11,088 nt of DNA, from the NCBI GenBank assembly GCA_024762915.1, contig JANTGL010000060.1, positions 1-11,088 on the forward strand. The letters are read 5' to 3'. The DNA is from Bacteroidales bacterium (GTDB lineage Bacteria > Bacteroidota > Bacteroidia > Bacteroidales > JAADGE01). This document shows positions 1-7,114 of this stretch, one piece after another. Numbering within the stretch: position 1 is the stretch's first letter; every line of letters starts with the position of its first letter. The position numbers and the translations under genes were made by a program. Under the pieces are notes generated by a model. That model was not told where the DNA came from. It did not search any database and saw nothing but the letters and a program-made list of their open reading frames with translations.

Positions 1-2046
1 TTCCATTGATTTATCGCTTATTTCCGACAGTAAGTTTTTAAACCTTAATAATGTGTATTTTTTGTTATAAGTACCTCCGAATTGGTCCGAAAAACCGTCG
101 GTAAACATATATATTATATCATTTTTTTGTAATGCAACTTTTTGCATTTTGAATTTAACTTCTTTATAATATACTCCAACCGGGTTCGGAACTGCCACTA
201 ATTCAATGACTTCATTATTTCTGATTAAAAAAGCGGGATTGTTTGCTCCTGCAAAAAATAATTCGTTTGTATCTTTGTTAATACTGCACAATGAAATATC
301 AATGCCGTCTGATTGTTCATTAAATTTACCGGTTTGTCGGAAAGATTTTTTCAAAATCAAACGCATTTCTTCCAAAATTAAATCCGGTCGTGTCAGGTCT
401 GAGATTAACGTTAATTCATTAAGAAAAGAAATACCCAGCATGCTTACAAATGCACCGGGAATGCCGTGTCCCGTACAATCAGCTGCGGCAAAAATGATAA
501 ATTGATCTTTTTTAACTGTCCAGTAAAAATCTCCGCTGACAATTTGTAAGGGTTTATACAATATCAAATGTTCTTTAAAAATTTGTGCTAAAACTTTATC
601 TGAGGGTAGGGCGGCTTTTTGTATTTTTTCTGCATATTCTATACTGTCAGTAATACGTTTATTTTGTTTTTTAATTAAGGTATTAATTTTTTGTTTCTGT
701 TTCAGAAGGAAGAAAATTATCAAAATGATGATTAATAAGAAGAATACAATTGCGGCAAAAATATAATTCTGTGTCTTTTTTATTTTAATCCGGCTGTCTC
801 TTTTTGCTAATTCAAGTTTTTGCCGATTTATTTGTTCTTGACTTTTACTTGCTTGATATTTTGCTTCTGTTTCTTGAATCTGACGCATTTTCTCTTTAGT
901 AAAAATGCTGTCTCCCAGGGTTTTATATTTTTTATAATAGTTTAATGCTTGAGCAAATTGATGTTGATTTTCATAAATTTCAGATAGTTGTCGGTATATA
1001 TCTCGGATAAACGATATCGATTGAATTTCCTCGGCAATTGATAAAGCTTGATTGGCATACGCTTTTGCTTTGTTAAATTTTCCGGTTTTGGTGTACACAT
1101 TTGCTAACCCCTGCAAAATATAAATTTTACCTTGTTTATTATTTAATTTCTCCGTAATAATCATTGCTTTAGCAAGATAGATTTCAGCTTTATGAAAATC
1201 TCTTTTCTTTACGTAGCAATCAGCCATGTTATCATAAATTTGAGCTTTAAAAATTAAATCATTTTGCTTTTCTGCAAATTCCAAAGATACCTTAAAATGT
1301 GTTAAAGCTTTATCTGTTTCGTTCATTTGCGTTTCAACAATTCCGATATTGCTGTATATTTTTGCAATACCTTGCTCATTATTATATTTTACGGAAATTT
1401 CAAGAGATTTTTTATAATATTCAAGTGACTTTGTCAGATTTCCTAAATAATAATGAATCAGTCCGAGATGAAAATATTGTGCGGCAGCTTCCTTCTCAGG
1501 AATAATTCCTTTTTTTATCAGAGTATCCGAAAGTGTCTGTGCTTTAATAAAATTATTAAGAGCAACGGAATAATAACCTTTATCGATATAAATATTCCCG
1601 ATTCCGGAATAAATATCCGTATTTAATTTTTGTGCTTCCGTTATAATATTTTGATGAGCGGAATATTTTATCAGATGCTTCGTCGTTTGAAGTGCTTTAT
1701 TATAGTTTTTTTCTGAAAAAGAAAAATCCATCTCTTCATATTGACTAAATCCTTTTGAATAATAACATAGGGCTAACAGGAAACTTCCTTGTTCTTTTTT
1801 ATTCACATTATTTGACTTTGCGAGTTTTGATGCTGATTTTTCAGCTTTATTAAACCAGAACAAAGCAGAATCTTTTTTGTTTAAATTGTGATATTGATAG
1901 GCAATCTTAAGATAGGTTTGAATCTTTGACGAATCAGAACTTAAAATTTTTGAAGTCGTAACCAATGAGTCGATTACGGTAATTTGAGAAAATAATATAC
2001 CGGTAAATGAAATGAAATAACTTATCAGAATTAATTTTCTCAACAT
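1..2046 (-). CDS. TPR-repeat, membrane-anchored SpoIIE/PP2C-type serine/threonine phosphatase (3' end missing)
   Basis: The frame is open from the ATG at 2046 to the left edge, giving 682 codons without a stop; the C-terminus lies outside the window. Residues 1-20 look like a signal peptide (LILISYFISFTGILFS). Residues about 40-380 are a run of tetratricopeptide repeats, with recurring helices such as 'GLIHYYLGNLTKSLEYYKKS' and 'NVYTKTGKFNKAKAYANQAL'. A charged coiled coil (about 382-425), one membrane helix (about 428-449) and a second short coiled coil follow. From about residue 470 the sequence is a SpoIIE-type PP2C domain: IQKAALPS, SGDFYW, AADCTGHGIPGAFVSM, FAGANNPAFLI and YMFTDGFSDQFGG. 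The metal-binding aspartates of the GDF and ADCTGHG motifs are present; the final DD motif of the family would lie beyond the edge. The inferred topology is a periplasmic TPR sensor controlling a cytoplasmic phosphatase, perhaps acting on an anti-anti-sigma type partner. The substrate cannot be read from here. Confidence 0.93.
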   Translation of the reverse strand, partial: MLRKLILISYFISFTGILFSQITVIDSLVTTSKILSSDSSKIQTYLKIAYQYHNLNKKDSALFWFNKAEKSASKLAKSNNVNKKEQGSFLLALCYYSKGFSQYEEMDFSFSEKNYNKALQTTKHLIKYSAHQNIITEAQKLNTDIYSGIGNIYIDKGYYSVALNNFIKAQTLSDTLIKKGIIPEKEAAAQYFHLGLIHYYLGNLTKSLEYYKKSLEISVKYNNEQGIAKIYSNIGIVETQMNETDKALTHFKVSLEFAEKQNDLIFKAQIYDNMADCYVKKRDFHKAEIYLAKAMIITEKLNNKQGKIYILQGLANVYTKTGKFNKAKAYANQALSIAEEIQSISFIRDIYRQLSEIYENQHQFAQALNYYKKYKTLGDSIFTKEKMRQIQETEAKYQASKSQEQINRQKLELAKRDSRIKIKKTQNYIFAAIVFFLLIIILIIFFLLKQKQKINTLIKKQNKRITDSIEYAEKIQKAALPSDKVLAQIFKEHLILYKPLQIVSGDFYWTVKKDQFIIFAAADCTGHGIPGAFVSMLGISFLNELTLISDLTRPDLILEEMRLILKKSFRQTGKFNEQSDGIDISLCSINKDTNELFFAGANNPAFLIRNNEVIELVAVPNPVGVYYKEVKFKMQKVALQKNDIIYMFTDGFSDQFGGTYNKKYTLLRFKNLLSEISDKSME

Positions 2047-2092
2047 TTTGAATATAAATAAGATTTTCTTTTGCAAGATACTTTAAAATATT

Positions 2093-2100
2093 CAAAAATA
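2093..2100 (-). promoter_or_regulatory. Candidate Bacteroidota -7 box for the TPR/PP2C phosphatase gene
   Basis: Read on the minus strand this is TATTTTTG, an exact match to TAnnTTTG. It would start transcription about 40 bases upstream of the ATG at 2046, inside the 74-bp gap after the phosphopantetheinyl transferase stop. No clear TTG at the -33 position was found, so the phosphatase might instead be read through from the upstream gene. Confidence 0.45.
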
Positions 2101-2120
2101 AAAATGACACAGTTATAAAT

Positions 2121-2768
2121 TTATCCGTGCCAGACTATTAAAAGCTTTTTATTCTCTTGATTAATAAATTGATACGATAAGTTGTATCGATCGGTTTGAT
2201 TTTTTGTAACGGATGATATTATCTCTCCTTTTTCTTGTATTTGAAAGAATTCTAAAATAAAATCTTTTTTAAAATCATAACCGCCGCCGCCCTTTATTTT
2301 ATATAAAGTTTCTTTGCAGCACCAATGAAGATATATTTTTTCAAGAGCATTTTTTTCAGTTATTCTTTGCAGAATATCTTCAGGAATAAATTTTTGTGCA
2401 GTTCTTAAAATACGATCGGAGATAAATTCTGTGTCAATTCCGACGGCTTGATGTTTGCTTATGATTATTCCGATATAATTTCCGGAATGTGTTATTGAAA
2501 TGTATTTTTCATGATTAATATAAGGATTTCCTTTATCATCATATTGTATTTTCAGATATTTTCCGAGCATGTTTTTCAGTAAAATTCTTGTTCCCAGCCA
2601 TTCGACTTTTCGTTTGTTGTTTTTTATTTTAATAAAATTATTTTTTTCATCATCACTTAATTCATCGAAGATTTTTTGAAATAAAACGTCCGTATTTTCT
2701 TCAAATTTGGCAAGTTTCAGATTGTAATTATCTGTTATTTTTTCAAAAATGATATCCGCTTCGGGCAT
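2121..2768 (-). CDS. 4'-phosphopantetheinyl transferase (Sfp/AcpT superfamily)
   Basis: This enzyme transfers the phosphopantetheine arm of CoA to a serine of acyl- or peptidyl-carrier proteins in the cytoplasm. From the start chosen here the protein has 215 residues, usual for the family. It shows the family signatures in order: GNPYI (80-84), SITHSGNY (91-98), the Mg-binding GIDTE (110-114; D112, E114) and WCCKETLYKIKG (149-160; W149, K152, E153). The ATG at 2768 is preferred because the MPEADIIFEKITDN opening resembles family N-termini and leaves a leader of about 25 bases after the -7 box at 2800-2807. An ATG at 2789 adds only MNKDTEN. The frame stays open to an ATG at 2894, but that hydrophobic extension would span the promoter and overlap the divergent neighbour's start. 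No carrier-protein gene is visible, so the target is unknown; it could serve fatty-acid ACP or a secondary pathway. Confidence 0.93.
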   Translation of the reverse strand: MPEADIIFEKITDNYNLKLAKFEENTDVLFQKIFDELSDDEKNNFIKIKNNKRKVEWLGTRILLKNMLGKYLKIQYDDKGNPYINHEKYISITHSGNYIGIIISKHQAVGIDTEFISDRILRTAQKFIPEDILQRITEKNALEKIYLHWCCKETLYKIKGGGGYDFKKDFILEFFQIQEKGEIISSVTKNQTDRYNLSYQFINQENKKLLIVWHG

Positions 2769-2799
2769 ATTTTCTGTATCTTTGTTCATTGCTAAAAAA

Positions 2800-2807
2800 C
2801 AAAAGTA
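2800..2807 (-). promoter_or_regulatory. Candidate Bacteroidota -7 box for the phosphopantetheinyl transferase gene
   Basis: The minus strand reads TACTTTTG, an exact TAnnTTTG match. Transcription would begin near 2794, only about 5 bases before the ATG at 2789 but about 26 bases before the ATG at 2768, which favours the shorter protein. No convincing TTG at -33 is visible. Confidence 0.45.
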
Positions 2808-2892
2808 ATAAAAAAATAAAAGGTCTGAGATTAAAATATTATTTAATCCCGGTAAGTTCCGTATAACCTTTAAAATAAATAAAAATAGACAC

Positions 2893-4395
2893 ATGAAAAT
2901 ATTTACTTCCGACCTGACAAGACAAGCTGATAATTTTACGATTGAGAATGAACCTATTTCTTCTTTAAACTTGATGGAAAGAGCTGCCGGACGAGCAACG
3001 GATAAAATTCTTAAATTATATTTTAATAAAATTAATTTTTCAATTTTTGCAGGTCCGGGGAATAACGGCGGAGACGGATTGGTTATTGCAAGGCTTCTTG
3101 CCGAAAAAGGATTAAATGTAAGGGTTTATTTTGTAAAATTTACTGATAAAATTTCAGATGATTGTAAAGCAAATTATGAAAAACTGCAAGCCATAAATGA
3201 AATTTCGATTGTCGTTCTTGACAGCATTGAAAAATTTCCGAAACTAAAAAAGAATGAACTAATAATTGATGCTCTTTTCGGTTCGGGATTAACACGTGTA
3301 TTAAAAGGATTCCCTGAAGAAGTCGTAAAAAAAATCTATGATTCTGAAAACGAAGTTGTTTCAATTGACAGTCCTTCAGGACTTTTCGGTGAGAATAATC
3401 CCGTTGCTGAGAAAACAATTGTTAAAGCTAATCATACAGTAACTTTTGAATATCCTTCTCTGTCTTTTATGTTTGCCGAAAATGAAAATTATGTCGGGCA
3501 ATTTCATGTGATTGATATCGGTATTCATAAAGAGTTTAAGAAAAAAACAAATTCGCCTTATTATTTTATTCAAAAAGAAGACGTAAAAATTCGTAAGAGA
3601 AAACAATTTTCACATAAAGGAAATTACGGGCATGCTTTGTTAATAGCCGGAAGTTACGGTAAGGCAGGAGCCAATATTTTTGCCGCTAAAGCAACTCACA
3701 GAATGGGGGCGGGATTGTTAACGTCAGTTGTTCCTGTTTGTAATTATCAGATTTTGCAAATTGCTTCACCCGAAACAATGTTGAGTGTAAATGAAACTGA
3801 AAAATATATTTCCGATTTGCCTCACTTAATTAATTTCAATGCGGTTGCAGTCGGTCCGGGAATCGGATTTGCGAAAGAAACAAAACTATTGCTTAATACT
3901 TTAATTGAAACTTATAACAAACCGATTGTTTTTGATGCTGATGCACTGACGATTTTATCGGAAAACAAAGATTGGCTGAAAAAAGTTCCCGTAAACAGTA
4001 TTTTCACACCGCATCCGAAAGAATTTGAGCGATTGGTCGGTAAAAGTGAAAATAATTTTGATGAAATGCAGAAACAAATTGAGTTTGCAAAAAAATATAA
4101 TATATTCCTAATACTGAAAGGAGCATACACAGCTGTTGCAACTCCGGAAGGGAAGGTGCTTTTTAATTCAACCGGAAATCCCGGAATGGCAACAGGCGGA
4201 AGCGGTGATGTCCTTACCGGTATCATTCTTTCTTTGTTATCGCAACAATATACTCCCCGGGAAGCTGCAATTTACGGAGTTTATATTCACGGGCTTGCAG
4301 GCGATTTTGCCGCCGAGAAAAAAGGTCAATATCCGCTTATTGCATCAGACATAATTGATTTTTTACCCGAAGCTCTAAAAAGTTTGGAACAGTAA
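2893..4395 (+). CDS. nnr: Bifunctional NAD(P)H-hydrate epimerase / ADP- or ATP-dependent NAD(P)H-hydrate dehydratase
   Basis: This cytoplasmic enzyme repairs hydrated NADH and NADPH: the N-terminal domain interconverts the R and S epimers and the C-terminal domain dehydrates the S form using ADP or ATP. At 500 residues it has the standard length of the YjeF-type fusion. The epimerase half (about 1-215) shows LMERAAG (27-33), the GPGNNGGDG nucleotide loop (54-62), IDALFGSGL (125-133), DSPSGL (159-164) and TVTFEYP (182-188). The dehydratase half (about 230-500) shows KGNYGHALLIAGS (242-254), AVGPGIG (319-325), FDADAL (347-352), FTPHPKEFERL (371-381) and GNPGMATGGSGDVLTG (428-443), where D439 is the expected catalytic aspartate. 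The residue after the conserved proline at 188 is serine, where many epimerases have lysine. The gene is divergent from the phosphopantetheinyl transferase (124 bp between starts) and no clear TAnnTTTG box precedes it. Confidence 0.97.
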   Translation: MKIFTSDLTRQADNFTIENEPISSLNLMERAAGRATDKILKLYFNKINFSIFAGPGNNGGDGLVIARLLAEKGLNVRVYFVKFTDKISDDCKANYEKLQAINEISIVVLDSIEKFPKLKKNELIIDALFGSGLTRVLKGFPEEVVKKIYDSENEVVSIDSPSGLFGENNPVAEKTIVKANHTVTFEYPSLSFMFAENENYVGQFHVIDIGIHKEFKKKTNSPYYFIQKEDVKIRKRKQFSHKGNYGHALLIAGSYGKAGANIFAAKATHRMGAGLLTSVVPVCNYQILQIASPETMLSVNETEKYISDLPHLINFNAVAVGPGIGFAKETKLLLNTLIETYNKPIVFDADALTILSENKDWLKKVPVNSIFTPHPKEFERLVGKSENNFDEMQKQIEFAKKYNIFLILKGAYTAVATPEGKVLFNSTGNPGMATGGSGDVLTGIILSLLSQQYTPREAAIYGVYIHGLAGDFAAEKKGQYPLIASDIIDFLPEALKSLEQ

Positions 4396-4396
4396 T

Positions 4397-4774
4397 TTAT
4401 TTTACGGCAATTGTTTCAATCTCAATTAATACGCCCAAAGGAAGTTCCTTAACGGCAAATGCGGCTCTTGCCGGCGGATTTTCCGAATAATATTTGCCGT
4501 AAACTTCGTTCATTGCTGCAAAGTTGCTCATATCACTTAATAAACAAGTCGATTTTACAACTTCTTTAAACGAATAACCTGCCTCATTCAAAATTGCCGA
4601 TATATTTTGCATCACTTGTTCGGTTTGTTCCGTAATGCCGCCTTCAACAATTTTACCTGTTTCGGGATTTATCGGAACTTGACCCGAAATATAAAGGGTA
4701 TTTCCTGCTTTTACTGCTTGACTGTACGGACCGATTGCTTTCGGTGCCTTTTCGGTATGTATTATTTGTTTCAT
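4397..4774 (-). CDS. ridA: RidA family reactive intermediate/imine deaminase
   Basis: RidA hydrolyses reactive enamine/imine intermediates, such as those made by threonine dehydratase, to ketoacids and ammonia, protecting PLP enzymes from damage. It normally works as a cytoplasmic homotrimer. The 125-residue protein is full length and shows AIGPYSQAV (13-21; Y17), YISGQVPINPETG (28-40), the helix region NISAILNEAGYSFKEVVK (57-74) and PPARAAFAVKELPLGVLIEIE (100-120). R103, which binds the substrate carboxylate in the family, and E118 are present, so an active deaminase rather than an R-less paralogue is expected. It faces the NAD(P)HX repair gene with one base between the two stop codons, leaving no room for a separate terminator. 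Its upstream region is shared with the divergent histidine kinase gene. Confidence 0.97.
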   Translation of the reverse strand: MKQIIHTEKAPKAIGPYSQAVKAGNTLYISGQVPINPETGKIVEGGITEQTEQVMQNISAILNEAGYSFKEVVKSTCLLSDMSNFAAMNEVYGKYYSENPPARAAFAVKELPLGVLIEIETIAVK

Positions 4775-4788
4775 AATGTATTTTTTTA

Positions 4789-4796
4789 CAAAATTA
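4789..4796 (-). promoter_or_regulatory. Candidate Bacteroidota -7 box for ridA
   Basis: The minus strand reads TAATTTTG, an exact TAnnTTTG match. It predicts a start near 4782 and a very short leader before the ridA ATG at 4774. The box is the left arm of the palindrome at 4785-4822. No TTG is seen at -33. Confidence 0.5.
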
Positions 4797-4810
4797 AAAA
4801 AATGATTTTA

Positions 4811-4818
4811 TAATTTTG
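4811..4818 (+). promoter_or_regulatory. Candidate Bacteroidota -7 box (distal) for the kinase-regulator operon
   Basis: TAATTTTG is an exact TAnnTTTG match on the plus strand and forms the right arm of the palindrome at 4785-4822. The predicted start near 4825 gives a leader of about 59 bases. It lies 14 bases from the opposing ridA box, so polymerase probably cannot occupy both at once. Confidence 0.45.
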
Positions 4819-4848
4819 TAAATAAGGAGAGTTTTAAAAATATTTATT

Positions 4849-4856
4849 TATTTTTG
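4849..4856 (+). promoter_or_regulatory. Candidate Bacteroidota -7 box (proximal) for the kinase-regulator operon
   Basis: TATTTTTG is a second exact TAnnTTTG match, 35 bases before the kinase ATG, predicting a leader of about 20 bases. The surroundings are very AT-rich, so a chance match is possible. Which of the two boxes is used cannot be told from sequence. Confidence 0.35.
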
Positions 4857-4883
4857 TATTAATTGCCCGATTTTTAGGAATTT

Positions 4884-6068
4884 ATGAAAATTTACCGTAC
4901 TCATAATCTGATGTCTTTTACGACCGAATTATTAAATAATAATTTAATTGTATATGCATCCTTTATTTTTTTATTTTTTCTGATAATTTTACTTCTTATA
5001 ATTTTTGTTTCAAGAATAAGATTAAAAAAAACAAATTTTCTTTTATCTGAGAAAAACAAAGAAATAGTTTCTCAAAGAGAAGAAATTCAGAAACAAAAAG
5101 ATAAAATTATTCAAAAAACAATGGATTTGCTGGTTTTGAATAAAGAATTGAAAGAAAATGCCGAATTAAGAGGCGGTTTAACGAATATGATTGTCCATGA
5201 TTTAAAAAACCCCATCAGCAACATTATTAATATTTCCGAAAACAGAGAAATTACTTTTTTTGCGAAAGATATGTTAACGATGGTTGAGAATATTTTAGAT
5301 ATTCAGAAATATGAAGGGATGATTATGCCTTTAAACAAAAAAGATATTCTTTTGAAAAAAAATGCTGATGAAGCAATGAAGCAGATCAGTCTTTTTGCCG
5401 AGCATAAAAATATCAAAATTGAAAATAAGATTAATGATGAGGTTTTTGTTTCGGCTGATGAAGATATTTTAAGACGCATTTTTGTTAATCTCCTTTCAAA
5501 TGCCGTAAAATATACGTTTGCAAACGGGATTATTAAACTTGAGTCCCGTCCGGTAAATAACAATTCTGATCGTATTAAAGTATGTGTTACGGATAACGGT
5601 ATCGGTATAAAAGAAGAATCAATACCTTTAATTTTTAATAAATTCAATCAAATACTTGCCAGAAAAACCGGTGAAGCACGTTCAACCGGAATCGGATTAA
5701 CCTTTTGTAAAATGGCTGTTGAAGCACACGAAAGTGAAATTACGGTTAAGTCTGTTCCGAATGAATTTACAAGTTTTGAATTTAAATTAAAGGTTGCCGA
5801 AATTAAAAAAACTCATTACGGGCAAAGCGGAAATATTGAAAAAGTAAAAGCCATCAATTTAAATTTTGATGATAAAACTTATCTCAAACAATTCTACGAT
5901 GATTTTAACGTGCTTGATGTCTATGAAATAAGCGAATTAAGAACGATTCAGAATATAATTGATGAAAATTTTTCGGAAAATGTCAAGAAATGGAAAAATG
6001 AATTAAATAAAGCAATTTATAATTGTAATTCTGAATTGTATAATGCATTAAAAAAGAGTATAAATTAA
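4884..6068 (+). CDS. Membrane histidine kinase with no recognisable sensor domain and a C-terminal extension
   Basis: A 394-residue sensor kinase. One membrane helix (about 21-43) is preceded by a short polar tail, and a charged coiled coil (about 50-95) links it to the catalytic core. The core has the HisKA H-box MIVHDLKNPIS (102-112; phospho-acceptor H105), the N-box NLLSNAVKYT (202-211), DNGIGI (237-242), the F-box FNKFNQ (251-256) and the G2 box STGIGLTF (267-274). Spacing between the H-box and N-box is slightly compact, but all catalytic motifs are intact. With no sizeable extracytoplasmic domain, the signal is probably sensed in the membrane, through the coiled coil or by a partner. Residues about 305-394 are an extension beyond the ATPase domain that I do not recognise; it is rich in aromatic and charged residues and probably helical. 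AGGAA at 4876-4880 sits at ribosome-binding distance. The regulator gene starts 14 bases after the stop. Confidence 0.93.
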   Translation: MKIYRTHNLMSFTTELLNNNLIVYASFIFLFFLIILLLIIFVSRIRLKKTNFLLSEKNKEIVSQREEIQKQKDKIIQKTMDLLVLNKELKENAELRGGLTNMIVHDLKNPISNIINISENREITFFAKDMLTMVENILDIQKYEGMIMPLNKKDILLKKNADEAMKQISLFAEHKNIKIENKINDEVFVSADEDILRRIFVNLLSNAVKYTFANGIIKLESRPVNNNSDRIKVCVTDNGIGIKEESIPLIFNKFNQILARKTGEARSTGIGLTFCKMAVEAHESEITVKSVPNEFTSFEFKLKVAEIKKTHYGQSGNIEKVKAINLNFDDKTYLKQFYDDFNVLDVYEISELRTIQNIIDENFSENVKKWKNELNKAIYNCNSELYNALKKSIN

Positions 6069-6082
6069 ATTCTTTCTGACAA

Positions 6083-6928
6083 ATGGCAGATTTTGTTTCA
6101 AATAAAATATTATTGGTGGATGATGACCCTCATGTAATAAATCGAATTGTTGATATTCTTTCAAAAGAAAAAACAAATTACGACTTTTATCAAGCTAATA
6201 ACGGTGATCTTGCATTTAAAATTGCAGAAAATAAAATTCCGGATTTAATAATAACGGATTGGGATATGCCTTTTGTTAACGGAATTGAATTGATTAAAAA
6301 ATTGAAAGATAATTCTTCCGTAAAAGAAATCCCTGTAATAATGGCTACGGCCGTTATGCAATCTTCAAAGGATTTAAAGTGTGCTTTGGAAGCCGGTGCT
6401 GCAGATTATATTCGTAAACCGATTGATGAAATTGAATTAATCGCTCGTGTACAGTCGGTTATTAAAATTTCTGAATACAATAAAAAGATTATTGAAAATA
6501 AAAATCGTGAAATAGCCGAAAATGCGTTAATGTTAATTCGTAACAATAAATTTAATATTCAAATTATCAAAAAATTTAAAGAACTTCATGAAAAATTAAA
6601 TGATCCTGATGATGAAACCGAAAATCTATTTGAGTTTATTATAAACAGTATCAACGAAAAAGTTAAACAAGATTCATGGCAAAAATTTGAATTAATTATT
6701 AAATCTAACAATAATGATTTTACGGAGAACCTTTTAAAGAAGTTTCCTAATCTTACCAATTCCGAAATTAAATTATGTACCTTCCTTAAACTCGGAATGA
6801 ATACGAAAGAAATTGCATCGGTTCTCTTTCAAAGTCATGACAGTGTGAAAGTTGCACGTTCCAGACTTCGCAAAAAAATAAACTTAAATTCAGAACAAAA
6901 CTTATCTGCCTATTTCTCTTCATTATAA
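6083..6928 (+). CDS. Response regulator: receiver domain, coiled-coil module and LuxR-like HTH
   Basis: A 281-residue partner of the preceding kinase. The receiver domain (about 6-128) has the acidic cluster VDDD (12-15), phospho-acceptor D59 in ITDWDMP, T89 in MATA and K112 in RKP, so it should be phosphorylatable. A coiled-coil stretch (about 130-175) begins NREIAENALMLIRNN. It is followed by SWQKFELI (198-205) and a helix-turn-helix region FPNLTNSEIKLCTFLKLGM (221-239), with KEIASVL then SVKVARSRLRKKINL (254-268). From memory, this whole C-terminal module, including the 'NRE...A' helix, the 'W..F' segment and the 'LT..E..LC' helix, is the one usually carried by Bacteroidota TPR-LuxR or YXY-type sensory regulators; here it is fused to a receiver. 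The DNA targets are unknown. Plausible ones are the operon itself or the divergent region at 4775-4883. Confidence 0.93.
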   Translation: MADFVSNKILLVDDDPHVINRIVDILSKEKTNYDFYQANNGDLAFKIAENKIPDLIITDWDMPFVNGIELIKKLKDNSSVKEIPVIMATAVMQSSKDLKCALEAGAADYIRKPIDEIELIARVQSVIKISEYNKKIIENKNREIAENALMLIRNNKFNIQIIKKFKELHEKLNDPDDETENLFEFIINSINEKVKQDSWQKFELIIKSNNNDFTENLLKKFPNLTNSEIKLCTFLKLGMNTKEIASVLFQSHDSVKVARSRLRKKINLNSEQNLSAYFSSL

Positions 6929-7114
6929 TTTTATTTATCCGGATTCTTTTGAAACATAAGAAATTTAACTGTTTCTAAGCTTTTAACTTGTTAATTTTTA
7001 ATGTTTTTTTTAAAATGTTAACCTTTTGTTACCTTTTTTTTAAAAATAGAATAATTTTATCTTATACTATTGCATATTGAAAGATAAAAACCTGTCGATA
7101 TTTAAAATTAAGAT
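6929..7114. other. Intergenic region between the regulator and the small ORF/HU unit
   Basis: 186 bp, very AT-rich. A weak imperfect hairpin (TTCTTTTG-AAA-CATAAGAA, 6944-6962, one mismatch) could help end the regulator transcript but has only two G-C pairs and no strong T-tract. GTTAACCTTTT at 7017-7027 is followed directly by GTTACCTTTT at 7028-7037, an imperfect tandem repeat. TACTATTG at 7065-7072 is one base off a -7 box and would give a leader of about 36 bases for the small ORF. TAATTTTA at 7052-7059, 23 bases after a TTG, is an alternative. None is strong. Confidence 0.4.

Larger units (their letters stand above)
4785..4822. repeat. 38-bp near-perfect palindrome between ridA and the kinase gene
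   Basis: The arms TTTACAAAATTA (4785-4796) and TAATTTTGTAAA (4811-4822) are exact reverse complements. After one mismatch the symmetry continues for four more pairs into the centre (4798-4801 with 4806-4809). It lies between two divergent genes rather than after one, so it is not placed like a terminator. Each arm contains one TAnnTTTG box pointing outwards. Confidence 0.7.

Noticed and set aside
206..505. 99-codon plus-strand ORF opposite the phosphatase domain
   Set aside because: It lies antisense to well-conserved SpoIIE/PP2C motifs and its translation has no recognisable features.
1299..1505. 68-codon plus-strand ORF opposite the TPR region
   Set aside because: Antisense to clear tetratricopeptide repeats; rich in aromatic residues as expected of a shadow frame.
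2769..2894. N-terminal extension of the phosphopantetheinyl transferase to an ATG at 2894
   Set aside because: It would add a hydrophobic stretch absent from the family, cover the candidate -7 box at 2800-2807, and overlap the start of the divergent gene. It might be mistaken for a signal peptide.
4607..4813. 68-codon plus-strand ORF opposite ridA
   Set aside because: Antisense to a fully conserved RidA and running across its promoter region.
6944..6962. Imperfect hairpin after the response regulator
   Set aside because: One mismatch, two G-C pairs and no proper T-tract; too weak to call as a terminator in DNA of this composition.
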